Made by a program: the position numbers and the translations under genes
The notes under the pieces: generated by a model
The model's input: the letters and a program-made list of their open reading frames with translations, nothing else
The model's database searches: none
What the model was told of the DNA's origin: nothing
Shown: in pieces, positions 21,324 through 34,082 of the stretch
Layout of the letters: each line of letters starts with the position of its first letter
Position numbering within the stretch: position 1 is the first letter of the stretch
Source: Paraphoma chrysanthemicola
Lineage: Eukaryota > Ascomycota > Dothideomycetes > Pleosporales > Phaeosphaeriaceae
Direction of reading: 5' to 3'
Assembly (NCBI GenBank): GCA_020744225.1
Contig: JAGMWG010000021.1
Location: forward strand, 62,001-126,000
Length of the DNA: 64,000 nt

Positions 21324-24300
21324 ATGAGCGCGCCTGCCAACGGCAAGCCGTTCGCCCGCAACGCGCGCCCCAGCCCGTTCGCTAGAAACACATCTTCACC
21401 ATCGCCTGGGCCGACCGCCGCGACACGCCCCAAGTCCGGTCTCGTCTCGTCGCCGCTGGCAGAGACAGAGCCCAAGATGGCGCACATGCGGAACCAGTCC
21501 CTTTCACAACTCAGCAGCCCGCAGCTGGGACGGAGCGACACCACGCGGCTGCGGTCAGACTCCAACCGCAACAGCACACCCATGGGCACATTCGCACCCC
21601 AGTTCATATCCGAGGACGGCCAGGAGAGCCCGCGGCTGGGCGGCATCGTCGAGGGAGAGAACGACTTCTCCGGCAAGCGCTACGTCTGGCTTAGGGACCC
21701 GACCACAGCCTTTGTCCGCGGCTGGATCGTCGAGGATCTGCCTGACGGGAGACTGCTCGTGCAGTGCGACAATGGCACCCAGCAGGAGGTCGAGGCGGAC
21801 GCGGTCGACAAGGTCAATCCCGCCAAGTTCGACAAGGCCGACGATATGGCAGAACTCACGCATCTGAACGAGCCGTCGGTCATTCACAATCTCCACATGC
21901 GGTACCAGGCCGATCTGATATATGTACGTTGCGTAAGGCTTTCCACAACCCGGTCAGCTAACATGTGCAGACCTACTCAGGACTCTTCCTGGTCACAATC
22001 AATCCGTACTGCCCACTCCCCATTTACTCACGAGAGTACATCAACATGTACCGTGGGCGAAGTCGAGAAGAAACAAAACCGCATATCTTCGCAATGGCAG
22101 ACGAGGCGTTCCGGAACCTGGTAGACGAGGGCGAAAATCAGAGTATTCTGGTCACGTAAGTCGCGTCCCACCAGTACACTTATGGACGTGCTAACAGACA
22201 TCAGCGGAGAATCTGGTGCTGGTAAAACTGAGAACACAAAGAAAGTCATCCAATATTTGGCTGCAGTTGCAAGTTCCGACGATCCACGAGCGAAATCCGG
22301 AGGACGCCACTTGTCCAACCTCTCAGAACAAATCCTCCGAGCAAATCCCATCCTCGAAGCCTTTGGAAACGCCCAAACCGTACGGAATAACAATTCGTCT
22401 CGTTTTGGAAAGTTCATCAGGATCGAGTTCAGCCGGACTGGCCAGATCGCGGGTGCATACATTGACTGGTACCTGCTTGAGAAGTCTAGGGTCGTCAGAC
22501 TGAACTCAAACGAGCGCAGTTACCATGTTTTCTACCAGTTACTCCGAGGAGCAGACAGCAAGATGAAGCAGGACTTCAAACTGACTGGCAAGGAGATCGA
22601 TGACTTCGAGTACACCAAGCAGGGCAACGACGCCATCTCAGGAGTCTCAGACCGGGACGAGTGGAATGCTCTGATTGAAGCCTTCCACATCATGGGGTTC
22701 ACCGACAAGGATCAAGCGTCAATCTTGAAAATGGTTGCTGCAGTGCTCCATCTCGGAAACATGAGAGCCATGAAAGAGAGTCGGAGAGCAGATCAAGCCA
22801 CTTTCGATCTGGCAGCAGAGGCACAAGCCCATGTCGTTGCCCAACTACTCGGCATTCCTACTGATGACTTTATAAAAGCCCTTTTACACCCAAGAGTAAA
22901 GGCCGGACGTGAATGGGTCGAAAAGGTTCAAACCCCGGAGCAGGTCAATCTCGCCATCGATGCTCTCGCAAAGGGTATCTACGAACGTGGTTTTGGCGAC
23001 CTTGTAGATCGCATCAATCGACAGCTCGACCAAACAGGCAGCGGCGGAGACGACTCGCACTTCATCGGTGTCCTCGATATTGCTGGCTTCGAAATCTTCG
23101 ACGACAACAGCTTCGAACAGCTGTGTATCAACTACACAAATGAGAAGCTGCAGCAGTTCTTCAATCACCACATGTTCGTCCTAGAGCAAGAAGAGTATGC
23201 ACGAGAGCAAATCGAATGGAAGTTCATCGATTTCGGCCGCGACCTGCAACCCACCATTGATCTCATTGAGCTGTCCAACCCCATCGGTATCTTCTCGTGT
23301 CTTGATGAAGACAGCGTGATGCCCAAGGCTACCGACAAGAGCTTCACGGAGAAGTTGCACTCGTTATGGGACCGTAAAAGCACAAAGTACAAGCCTTCGC
23401 GACTAGCACAAGGTTTCATGCTCACGCACTACGCCGCCGAAGTCGAGTACTCCACCGAAGGCTGGCTAGAGAAGAACAAGGATCCTTTGAATGACAATGT
23501 CACGCGACTTTTTTCAGCTTCCACCGACAAGCAGGTTGCGCATCTTTTTGCCGACTGCGCAGATGTCGACGACGATGCAGGCAGCTCTCGGAACAGAGTG
23601 AAGAAGGGTCTTTTCCGCACCGCGGCTCAGCGTCACAAGGAGCAACTCTCCTTTTTGATGACCCAACTTCACTCCACACATCCGCACTTCGTCCGATGTA
23701 TCCTGCCAAATCACAAGAAGCGACCGAAGCAGTTCAGTGCACCACTCGTGCTGGACCAACTCCGCTGTAATGGTGTCCTTGAAGGTATCCGCATTGCTCG
23801 CACAGGTTTCCCCAATCGACTGCCTTTTGTAGAGTTCCGACAGCGGTATGAAGTGCTCTGCAAGGATCTACCGAAAGGCTATCTAGAGGGACAGGTCGCC
23901 GCAAAGATGATACTGGAGAAGCTCAATCTCGATAGGGCTTTGTACCGCGTCGGCTTGACCAAAGTGTTCTTCAGAGCAGGTGTACTTGCCGAATTGGAAG
24001 ACCAACGCGACACTCTCATTCGCGACATCATGGTACAATTCCAGTCAGCAGCTCGGGGTTTCGTCCAACGCCGCATCGCACACAAGCGTCTCTATCGCGC
24101 CGAGGCTACCCGCATTATTCAGAAGAATTTCCAGGTCTATCTAGACATGCAGGCGAACCCCTGGTGGAGGCTTTTCGCTCGCATGCGGCCCATGCTTGGA
24201 GCCACTCGGCAAGCTGCTGAGGTCAAGAAGCGCGATGACATGATTCTCAAGCTAGAAGAAAAGATGCAACAAGAAGCCGCAGAGAAGCAGAGGGTCGAAG

Positions 24301-27300
24301 ACGAGCGAAGACGAGCCGAGATGGACATTCAACGCATTCAGAAGACCCTCGAGAGTGAACGCGCCCTGGCCTTGGACAAGGAGGAGATCTTCAAGCGTTT
24401 GCAATTCCGTGAAGCCGAACTTACCGAGAAACTTGCTGGTGCCATCGAAGATCAAGACCAACTCGAAGACCAGCTCGATGAGCTCATGGAGGCGAAGAAG
24501 AAGATCGAAGATCAGGCTGAAGTCTGGCGCAAGGAACTGGAGCAAGCCGGCCAGATCATCAGCAGCCTAGAAGACGAAAAGCAAGATCTCGAGGAGCAAC
24601 TCACTCGCATGGACCAACAGCTGCAAGAGCTTGAGGCAGCAAAATCACAGCGAAGTGCGGCGGAGGAGTCTCTCAGCCAAGAAGTGAAGATGCTCACAAG
24701 TCATCTGAGTCTGAAGGAACGCAAGCTGGAAGAGCTCCAAGCGAAGTTACTGAAGACAGACCAAGATCTCGACATCAAGCTAGCTGCGTCTGTCAAGGAA
24801 GTACAGGCAAGCAAGAAACAAATCAAGGACCTGCTCGACGAGAATCGCCAAGTGCGACAACAGATTGCCGATCTTTCCTCAACATCGACAAGTTACGAAG
24901 ATCTTATCAGGCGCAAGGAAAGCGAATTGGCTATCCTAAAGACCGACCTCAAGAAGTACGAGAGTGATCGCCAGATCTTCGACGGCGAGAAGCGGACGTT
25001 GGCCTCCAAGCACGATGACCTCCAAAGTCGGCTACGCGACGCCAGGGCTGAGCTAGATGCTATGCGCTCGCAACAACAGCAACTTGAACGTGAAGCTGCT
25101 GATGCGAAACGTTTGCTAGACGAGAAGATCACCGAGGACGCTCAATCTAGCGAAGGCCGAAAAGTGCTTGAAGAGCAAATGGAGTCTCTCAAGTCGGAAC
25201 TTTTCCAAGTTCAGAAAGAGCTAAGCCGTGAGCGTCAGTCTCGTGACGATGTTGAGATGCTGGGCGAACACAAGTACGACACGCTCAAGCGCGATTTTGA
25301 GGCTCTGAATGAGTCAAAGATCACCATCGAGAAGGAGATGTATGCGCAGCAAGACGCCTTACGAAGAGTGACGGAGACCCGCACTGCGCACGAGAAGGAA
25401 CGCAAGGAGTACCAAACCGAACTCCGCAGCCTACGCGAGAAGTACATGAAGCTCGAAGAGGAGAAATTAGATGCCGATGCGGAAGCCGAACGAACCCAAT
25501 CACGACTTGCCCTAGAACGCCAGGCTACTCAGCAACGTGAGCTGGAAGCCAAGGACCAGCAGCTCGACCAGCTTGAGGCAGAGCGCGATGACCTCGCCGA
25601 ACAAGTGCACAACCTCACGCAGATGCTCGCCGATTCTGATTCATTCAAGGAGCGGAACGATCAACAGAAAGAACGTCTTGAGCGTGAACTTGTCACCGTC
25701 AAGGGGCGTTTAACTGCTTCTGAGAACGACAACCGTGCGTTGCTGAACAAGCTCCAACAGAAGAACCTGGACATTGCCCGAACCAACTCGCGTGCTGGTG
25801 AGACGCAACGGTCAAAGATCATGCAGTTGTCCAACGAGAAGTCCAAAGCTGAAGAAGACAATAAGAGACTCTTCTCCCAGCTTGAGGATGCACAGCTTAC
25901 CATTGCTGCTCTCGAAAAGCAGAAGGAGAAGCTCTCACTCAGCCTAGAAGACATGAACCACGAGATCACGCGCGAGCACAAGTCGAGCCGAAATGCAGAG
26001 AAAGCCTCATCGACAATCAACCTCCAACTTGCAGAAGTAAATCGCAAGCTCGAAACTGAGAGGCAGCTCCGGACTCAGGCGCAGGCCAACACTCGTGCTG
26101 TACAGGCATCCTTGGACAACAACAATCGGGAGCTTGAAGAATGTCATAAGCAGCTCATGCTGCTTCGCAAGGTTTTCGATCCTGAAGGTGCAGATGTTGC
26201 AATCACCTACGATGCTGCCAAGCCCGATATCTCCAAGAAGGTTGATCTGGCGGAGCGTTTGGAAGCTGCCAACCAAGCATTGAGGGTCGCTGCTGAACGT
26301 TATTCAAGAGCTGAGGCTCAAGTGAATGAGCTTCGAGAAAGGCATGAGGACGAGCTGAATGACATGGACGCTCGTCATGCTAACTCCAAGCGTGCGCTGT
26401 TAGAAGAGATGAATAGCAGTCAGGTGAATTCAGCAAACGCACGTCGGTCGCCCACACACCTTCGGAAAGACAGCGAGAATAGGAGACCGTTCTCAATCAC
26501 GAACACGCCAACGAACCAACGCCACATCAGTAATGCTACAGACAACTCTGCTCGATCAGATCGCACTGTGGACACAGTTGCCTTCAACAATCGAATGGAC
26601 ATGGCTGCCGAACTCGAGCTCCTGCAAAACCAACTGCAGATGTCAGAGATGCAGAACAAGCACCTGCAGAGCCAAATCGAGCGATCACCTGTGCGTAATG
26701 GTTGGCAAGACGATAGCCCCTCCGTTCGACGTGTGCAAAAGCTTGAGCGAGAGAACTACCGTCTCCACGACATGCTTGATGACTCTGCCAGGAAAGTGTC
26801 TGCACTTGAACACAGCCTCCAATCTGGACAGCTCTCATATCAAGAGGTCCAAACCAAGTCTCATGAAGAGCTGTTTGATCTTTTGACCTCGCAAGAGCAG
26901 TCGCGAAAGTCTGTCGTTCAAGCACATAAAGCCGCCATTAATGAGCTTGCTGACGCAAAGACTGCGTTCGACGACATCAAGCAGGCCAAGACCGCCATTG
27001 AGACCGAGCTGCGGGATCTCAAGATGGAGTTCGACGAGTTCGCTTCCGAAAGAGACCAGGAGCATGCCAACCACAACCAGCTCTTGCAGGAGTTTGCCGA
27101 CCTGCAGATCCGCCTGGACAACGAAACCTCGACGCTGCTTGATGTTCAGTCCAGCCTCAGCCTGTACAAGAGCAGAGCTGATGACTACTTCAGCAAGCTT
27201 GAGCAGGCTGAGATTGCCGTGCTGAAGGCTTCAAGAGCAGAGCAGTTCGCTAAGACCCAGGCTCGCGAAGCCGAGGAATCTTGCGCTACCGTCATGGCCG

Positions 27301-28761
27301 AGCGCAAGGACATGGACGGCATGGTCGATGACCTGCAGCGACAAGTACAACGCTTCGAGGAACGCGTCGAAGATCTTTCTACAGACTTGGAGACCGCTTT
27401 GCAAGCCAAGAAGCGCCTCCAGAACGAGCTTGAGGACTACAGAAGCCAGCATGCCCACGACATTGAGGACAGCGAGACATCACTGGAACAGACTCGCAGA
27501 AAGTATCAGACTGAACTATCCACCATCACTCAAGAGCTGGATCTGGAGCGCGAAAACATCATCTACATCCGCGAGGAGAATGGTCATTTGCGAGAGGAAA
27601 TTGAGGAGATGCGCAGCAAGTGGGACGATGAGGTCCTCAACTCCTCGACTTGGGCCAAAGAGAAAAGCCGTCTCGAAATGACACTGCAAGTGATCTCGAA
27701 CTCTCGTGATGAGGCCGCCAATGCACACAACGAGGCTCAGTCGAAGATTGTCAATCTCCTTTCGCAAGTCCGTACGCTGCGGACAAATGTAGACGACCTC
27801 GCCGCCGAACGCGACTCTGCTATCGAAGAAAAGCGACGACTTGAATCGCGTCTCCAGGAAGCCGCTGATACACTGGAAGATCTGTCGCGCTCCGACTCTC
27901 CTGCCATGCGTAACGCCGCCACTTATGATCGTGAGCTGCTAGAGCTCAAGTCTGGCCTCGCCCAGCAGGAGGATATTGCTGCTGCTGCGGTAGGCAAAAT
28001 GCGTCGTGCCGAAGCCCTTGCGCAAGAGCTGCAAAAGGACATCGTCGCGGAGCGGGAAGCGAACGTGCAGCTTCACAAAGACAAAACTGCGGTCGAGAAG
28101 GGCTTGAAGGATCTCCAGCTTCGTTTAGTCGATCTCGAAACCAAGGGATACAGTGGCTCAGCTGGTAAGGATGTCAGGTTCCTCCATGGCCGCATCCAAG
28201 AGGTAAGCATATCTCATCATTGACATTGACAAACAAGAATGCCGCTGATACATCTCGCAGCTCGAGAAGGCTCTCGAATCTTCGGAGTCAACACGCCTAA
28301 CCGAATCACGCAGCGTGCGCAACGTTGATCGCACAGTCAAAGATCTGCAGAACCAGATCGAGCGTCGCGAAAAACAGAATGCTTCCATCATGGAAGACCT
28401 TAACAAGTCGCGCGAGAAGATGTCAAACCTCCTTGCCACCATCGACGAGCTTCAATCCTCCGACTCATCCAGCCAGCTTGCCGCTAAGCGCGCCGAGCGT
28501 GAGCTTCGTGAGGAGAAGGAGAAGAACCTTCGCCTCGAGCGCGAGCTCGAAGGTTGGAAGAACCTCCGCGTTGAGCGAAGAAGCGCTCTCGGTGTCCCAG
28601 GCGCCGCCGGCAGCGACGCAGGCGAAGTCCGATCACGTCGCGGCTCCTCCATCGGGCTCTTGATGGGCGAAATGGGCGAAGTTGCCAACAGTGAAAAAGG
28701 CAAATACGGCAGCCTACGCAGCAACCTTCGACGAGTCTCCGGTCAGAAGGGTTTTTTGTAG
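21324..28761 (+). CDS. MYO1: Class II myosin heavy chain (cytokinesis)
   Basis: Actin-based motor that builds the contractile ring and guides septum formation; known as Myo1 in budding yeast and MyoB in Aspergillus. Four exons, 21324..21923, 21971..22155, 22205..28202 and 28261..28761, give 2,427 residues. A Ser/Pro-rich head extension of about 110 residues precedes the SH3-like domain (KRYVWLRDP). The motor has the P-loop GESGAGKT (263-270, completed exactly by the second splice), switch I NNNSSRFGK, switch II DIAGFEIF (about 553-560) and converter FPNRLPFVEFRQRY. An IQ-type segment near 860-890 is followed by a rod of about 1,450 residues with strong heptad character, broken near residues 1665-1700 by a Ser/Asn/Pro-rich linker. 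The tail ends in a basic, Ser/Gly-rich piece. There is no DIL or TH1 tail domain, which excludes classes V and I. Confidence 0.97.
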
Positions 28762-29805
28762 TTGATGGGATCTCTGAGGGGCGGGGGTCGTATCAGAGGT
28801 CCCGGGTAAACTTTCCCAGGAAGCTGGATCCGATGATTGAAGAAGTAGAGGATCTGGCAACGGCTGTTGTTAATGTCGACGAGGGATTGGAACATGAGCA
28901 GGAGATCGAGAAGGTGTATCTAGATCTCGATGATGATGGCGCAAGCACGCTCGTTGGTGTCGAGAGTGGCTTGTACGGCCAGAAGGAAATCGATATGGAG
29001 GTCACGGATGAAGATAGTGCAAGCGAAGACGACAAGGAGGAGGATTGTGGAATTAAGCGGAAGCGAACTATCAGGGTGATCATCAGGTCTAGGGCGTTTT
29101 TGTAGGTCGGATGGGACGAGTACCAGGGGAATCGGGCATGTTGCATCGTTTTGCAAGGCGTTTGATAGTGATTGGGAGCTAGGTCCCGTTGATACCAGCC
29201 TTGTCGGCACGGTTGGTTGGGTATATGGTTAATGAAGGAATCCGCAATGTTTCAATCATGCCCCTGCCTTTTCTGTCTGTGAGCATTACATTGCATCTCG
29301 TTCTGTTCTGAGAATGATGGGACTTGATGACATCTGCTCGAAGCGTATGTTGACCATCCTTACCGTGCTCAATTACCCCAGAGCTTCAACTATGGATCGC
29401 AAAGCATACACTCACATCAGATTACTCTCTACCATGGGTATGGCTCGAATGCCATCCCAAAGACACTGGCACGTTCCGAGACACTTACAAAAGGTCTGTT
29501 CGAATTGACAGTACTGCGCCGCGTCTCACGCGAACTTTGCGTGAATAGGTCTCACGTGCGCTCGTGACGAGGCTAGTACTAGTGGCGTGAGTGCCTCACT
29601 ACAAAGCTACGCTCGCCTCTCTTTCTCTCACCAAGAGTCCTTGAACGACCCCCGCAGCCAAGGTATTTAACATCACCAAGCGCGCTGGAATAAATCCATT
29701 GGTACTGTCGCGAACTCTACTCCCGACATCTGTGAATGTCAGTCACACGAAAGATCACATTGTCAACCTACTGACTATCTACAGATCGACAAGGATTGAA
29801 CCAGC
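28762..29805. other. Intergenic region
   Basis: 3' region of the myosin gene and upstream region of the F-box-like gene. A 90-codon acidic frame at 28833-29105 starts 72 nt after the myosin stop. It could be a small gene, but it has no family resemblance and is as likely to be 3' UTR. Confidence 0.4.
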
Positions 29806-30609
29806 ATGGACACGACAAGCTTCACCACACAGAATCTCTCCACAGACCAACCGTTCCGCTTCATGGACCTGCCGACCGAGTTGAGACTATATATCGCCGA
29901 ATATGTCCTCTGTGCTGATGAGCCACTGCAATGGAAATGGCTTGCGTCCGGAGTGAAAGGAGGTTTCAAGAGCGGTACATTCAGAGGACTGTACTCACTT
30001 GCGACCTTTACTCGAGCGTCACGCCAAATTGATTCTGAGACAGCTGGACTATTATGGAGGTTGAACACATTCAGATTTGGCGGCTACTTATCCTCTAGGG
30101 ATGGCCTGCAGACGTTCTTGAAATCCTCATTCAATGACCTCGAGAGTATCGTTCCCGCATACAAGCTTTTCATCCACCTCACTCCCGAAATGACCATTCA
30201 GCTTCTTCCAGCAGTAGAATTCCACTTGGAGGTCGGGTGGCAAGAACACAACATTATCCGAGCATTCGAAGCAATAGCAAACTTTGCACGGGGCAATTTG
30301 AGGGCTCAATTCGTCTTGAAAGACATTTTGTGGTGCGTCCATGTCCGCTCATGGTGCGACGACGAACACCAGATTGCTCGACAAGTGGGATACTTCATGT
30401 CAAATGGCCACCATTCACAAAGCGTGCTATCAAAAGTCGGAGATGTTCACTTTTGCAATGTCCAGATCAGTCCAAACTTGGACGATGAGCAGCGACGTGC
30501 GATTGAGAAGTTCCTGAACGGGGAAGAGTTGCAGCTTGCGCGAGCATGGGATAAGTATGGGCTTAAATCGGGCACAATTGATCTTCTTCGAGGTCACCGC
30601 AAGTTGTGA
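29806..30609 (+). CDS. F-box-like protein, paralogue A
   Basis: Single exon, 267 residues. After about 16 polar residues comes an F-box-like start, FRFMDLPTELRLYIAEYVL (about 18-36). A conserved TFTRASRQIDSETAGLLWRLNTFRF block lies near residues 67-90, and the C-terminus is acidic and helical (LNGEELQLARAWDKYGL). The same order (LPTELRLxIAEYV, LxRxSRQLYxETxxLVWRLNxF, then a C-terminal xWxxxGL) recurs in the genes at 31152, 32338 (decayed), 59133 and 60868 (decayed), so this is one lineage-expanded family. F-box-like proteins generally recruit targets to SCF ubiquitin ligases, but many fungal members of this style have no shown partner. The assignment rests on the N-terminal motif alone. Confidence 0.75.
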   Translation: MDTTSFTTQNLSTDQPFRFMDLPTELRLYIAEYVLCADEPLQWKWLASGVKGGFKSGTFRGLYSLATFTRASRQIDSETAGLLWRLNTFRFGGYLSSRDGLQTFLKSSFNDLESIVPAYKLFIHLTPEMTIQLLPAVEFHLEVGWQEHNIIRAFEAIANFARGNLRAQFVLKDILWCVHVRSWCDDEHQIARQVGYFMSNGHHSQSVLSKVGDVHFCNVQISPNLDDEQRRAIEKFLNGEELQLARAWDKYGLKSGTIDLLRGHRKL

Positions 30610-31151
30610 TATGGGGTAGAGGCATCGAACTCTCAGAGTCCCTTGCGAGTAATAGACAGGTCTTTACCAATTGGCATTGGCATGGGCGTTGGAGCCAGAA
30701 GGCAGTGTCTTCAAATTGAGGAAGTATCGCAAGGATAGTGATAACGCAGATACACAAGGTGAAGAGAGCCAGTTGACTGGAAGCACACCATGTATCTGGC
30801 GGGGTATTGAACCAATGTAATCACGTCAACTCATTTGGATTGATGATTACGACCATAACCACTGTCTTGATGACGTAGTCAGACTTTTCTCATCCACTGG
30901 GCCATTTTGCATCCCTCGTCGGCCAGTTTTTCGCTTCTAATACTAGAGTTGATTGTCAAGCGAGAGGAGAAGTGAGAATCTTAGAAGCGTAAATGCTGAG
31001 TCACTCTAGTCACATGATCAAACGCGACTCAGCACGCTAGTATATTTACAACTCCGGCACAACTTCCACTATTGTCCACGCCAGACAATTGCAGAGTCGA
31101 AGTGACGACAAATCGTCCGCTCGCTCAGTCGTGACAATCGAGAATCTCACG
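30610..31151. other. Intergenic region
   Basis: Between paralogues A and B. No feature seen. Confidence 0.5.
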
Positions 31152-32056
31152 ATGTCGAAGCGATCGCCTGCAGGAGATAACACTGTCGGGTCACGAGTTG
31201 ACGATTCTAGGCAAGACGGCTCAAGTGAGCTTGCAGCCATATACAAGCGGCTAGATGCTACAGATCAGCGCATTTTGCCAGCCATAGGCGGCGAGTAAGT
31301 CTTGCTCGTCACGACGATAGTCGCAACAGCAGCTGACCAATCAGGTACATCTCAGACAACGAAATGCGCCAACGAATACTCAACTTGAATCGGCCCCCCC
31401 TTAGGTCCCGGCTCATGGACCTGCCAACAGAGCTGAGACTTGAGATTGCAGAATACGTCATGACCGCTGGGGACTCGATCGCCATAAACTGGCATATTCT
31501 ACCTGGTTCTGAAGTAAAATGGGTACGCAAACTCGGCACCATCTATAGATTGGCCGCCTTGAGCCGCGTTTCACGCCAGCTCTACGCAGAAACCTCTACG
31601 CTTGTTTGGAGATTGAACACCTTCAAATTGTTCGAAGGTAATGTCAACCATGTGCGTTGGGCTGACAAGCACACCTTCCTACTCCGCCACTTATCTGCCG
31701 CGGGCCTCGAAAGTCTGCGATCGATGGAGTTCTTCGTCAGATTATCGAGCGATATCCCACAGTGTGTTAAGTTCTTCCAGAAGATGACAGAAATCGCTCG
31801 CCGCACTCCGGCTGCGCACTTGGCAGTCTACGACAAAACTTGGGCGCTCCAACTCGATGACTGGAGTGTTATAGCCCGCTATCTCAATCGGGGTCGCGAA
31901 TTACAAGCATTTCTTGCGGAACCAGCTTACGACGCCGGCAAGCGTAATTGGCGTCTTTATCCTGTGCAACGGACGGTGGAGTACAAGCGAATGGAGACTC
32001 TGGTGGAACCTGCGGACACGGATTTGGTTCGAAGTTGGAACCGTGACGGTCTCTGA
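31152..32056 (+). CDS. F-box-like protein, paralogue B
   Basis: Exons 31152..31294 and 31345..32056; the 50-nt intron has donor GTAAGT, a CTGAC branch site and acceptor TCAG. The product is 284 residues. The polar N-terminus ends in a DATDQRILPAIGG stretch, followed by the F-box-like LMDLPTELRLEIAEYVM. The LAALSRVSRQLYAETSTLVW block follows, and the C-terminus ends RSWNRDGL. It is closely related to paralogue A and to the decayed copy downstream, which keeps a similar intron position. This fits tandem duplication. A run of eight C near 31396-31403, just before the F-box motif, is a slippage-prone site; the frame is correct as given. A role in ubiquitin ligase targeting is only inferred from the motif. 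Confidence 0.75.
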
Positions 32057-32337
32057 GAATCTGCAAGGGAAAGTGCGGGCATTCTCAATCCGAAATTGGA
32101 GCGCATAAAGTCTTTCCATGCGAAGGCATCATATGGTGCTTGAATTGCTCGCCTTTCGGTGGGGCGGCCCGAGGCTATCCCATACACGGCAAAACAAGAT
32201 CTTGGGCTCGGAGATATGGTTACTGAAACGCCTAGGAGGGTGGTCTTGATGAGATAAAGCTCTAGTCCGGGATAGGACATGAAGCAACGCTGGGTAGCAG
32301 TTTCGTAGTGAGTGACAGCAGACCGCCTGCGTCCAAC

Positions 32338-33378
32338 ATGAGCAGACCTGTGAGGGCCATGAATGCATCTCATGATTATATAGGATTATCAGAACTCAAG
32401 GTCACCAACAGATCAATCACAGCCGACACTCAACAGACGTCGTCAACTCAACTAGAATATCGCATTCGGGAACTAGTCCATACGACTAAGATCCGAGACA
32501 CTGATCAAACTGCAGCTATTCGTTCGTTATGAATGTTTTGATTGGTGCCGGCAAATGCATCATGGAAAAGCTCGCCCGGTAAACAATCCCTCCTACGTCA
32601 GCCATCAGCGTGCCACATGTGACTGACCTACATAGCTCCTTCATTGGTGCCGCGTTTAAAAATCCAGGGCAACAACAGCCTCCTTTTCCCGCATCACGAA
32701 CATCGGACGACAACCCAACTCTCATGTCCCTCCCAATTGAGGTCCGCATCATGATTCAAAGTACGTTGTCACTTCCCCGGATGTGCTCTACTTCCAATGG
32801 ACAACTTGGGGAAACTATGGTCGAGCAGCAACTTTCGAGCAGATCGAACAACTCAACGCGTTAAGCCAAGTGGACCGGCAACTTTACGCCGAAACATCAC
32901 CGTTCGTGTGGAAGATGAACGAGTTCCAAATCCAAGAAGCCTACTTCGGCACAGCGTACATTTGTAGTCGACACAGCTTGGCAGCATCCGAAGCCTCTGC
33001 TATCATCAAGGCGCTGGACTTCTTGATCGAGCACGGACTAGTTAATCTTCTGAAGTGACTGTGCAGCTTAGATTAGGAAACTTCGCATACACCGCTGGCG
33101 TGCTCAGGACTCTGACGTGACTTGGTCGGAAGGCGCCACATCTCCACATGACGATTATTGATACGCGATGGACTATAGACCTCAACTTGCCAATGGATAC
33201 TGCGATTCTGCGATTCATAAATCACGCCAAAACAGTACATCTGGCGGTCATTGAGGTGGGCTTGAGTGCGGAGGCGAGGCAGTGGAAGGTATGGCCTTGT
33301 GTGCCGAGGGAGATGTATCATTATTTGGATAAGATTGGGGATAGCGAGGTTATGCATTGGGTTTGTGATGGATTGTGA
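32338..33378 (+). pseudogene. Decayed F-box-like copy, paralogue C
   Basis: Pieces of the family appear in order but in different frames. First comes an N-terminal polar piece (32338-32532) ending in a DTDQTAAI stretch like that of copy B. A probable exon 32529-32578 follows, with a 57-nt intron (GTAAAC, CTGAC, ATAG). Then LMSLPIEVRIMIQ at 32724-32759 is followed by a shift of frame at about 32760. The next frame continues YVVTSPDVLYFQW and then LNALSQVDRQLYAETSPFVWKMNEF (about 32855-32930). That frame stops at 33057. The C-terminal piece (about 33130-33378) aligns with the end of copy B (HLAVYDKTWAL against HLHMTIIDTRW, and both end in WxxDGL). At least one frameshift and two stops separate the pieces. 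Unless sequencing errors are involved, this copy cannot make a full-length protein. Confidence 0.75.
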
Positions 33379-33620
33379 GCACGTCAAGGTTTCGAATATT
33401 GGATTGTGGATATTCGTTTCCTGTTTCTGGTCGTTGGGGAACAAATGTCAACGGTGGATAAGAGTACTCTGATCCGCGTATTTCCCTTTTCTTACTCGCG
33501 AGAGATGATTGAGCCATGTGCTCTCCAAGCTTGATAGCCTCTTGCAAGATGCCGTGGGCAATTCCAAAGTCCGAAAGTCCGTAAATACCCCTCATCTGCT
33601 TTCCCCTCTTCTCCACACAC

Positions 33621-34082
33621 CTACTTCGGATCATGCGCCACAACCTCAATTTCCACTCTCATATCATCCTCTCCAAGTCTCTGCACACCCACGCACGTCC
33701 AAATAGGATTATGATCAGGCATCCATTTCTTGAATTCCCGCACCATAATCATCAGCGCCTCGTTGTTCAATGGGACGTGGTAGCTATTGACGCGGAACAC
33801 CTGTGACCAGCCTTTGCCGCCGGCGTCGCGGAGAGCAAGGTCCACGTTTGCAAAGGCTTGTTGGATCTGTGCATCGATGGAGGTGTTGTAGGAGCCATCG
33901 TTGGGATCCCAGCCGCCTTGAGGACGTTAGTACGGGGATGGTGGAGAAGTACAATTGAGTGGAATAGGACCTTGGCCAGCCAATTCGATTCTGTCACCGA
34001 TCCTGACGGCTTGAGAGTAATTGTACGTTTGGCGGTTGCGCTCGCCGACGCCTTTGTAAGCGTAGTACTGGAGATGGGACAT
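33621..34082 (-). CDS. RidA/YjgF/UK114 family protein
   Basis: Members hydrolyse reactive enamine/imine intermediates released by PLP enzymes, protecting against 2-aminoacrylate damage. Exons complement(33621..33916, 33971..34082) give 135 residues, the usual length. Visible family features are the DRIELAGQGGWDP stretch (about residues 30-42), a helix with QAFANVDLALRDAGG, the key arginine in FRVNSYHV, the PIWTCVGV strand, and a C-terminal VEIEVVAHDP in which the Glu is a usual active-site residue. The join restores the conserved AGQGGWDP. The donor reads GTCCTA, weaker than the other introns here, but CTAAC and AAG are well placed at the 3' end. It is a fungal paralogue of the family, with a tyrosine-rich N-terminus (LQYYAYKGVGERN). 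Confidence 0.88.

Noticed and set aside
25661..26047. Long antisense frames within the myosin rod
   Set aside because: Antisense shadows of a coiled-coil with biased codon use.
28833..29105. 90-codon acidic frame just after the myosin gene
   Set aside because: No family resemblance and located where the myosin 3' UTR should be; not enough to call a gene.
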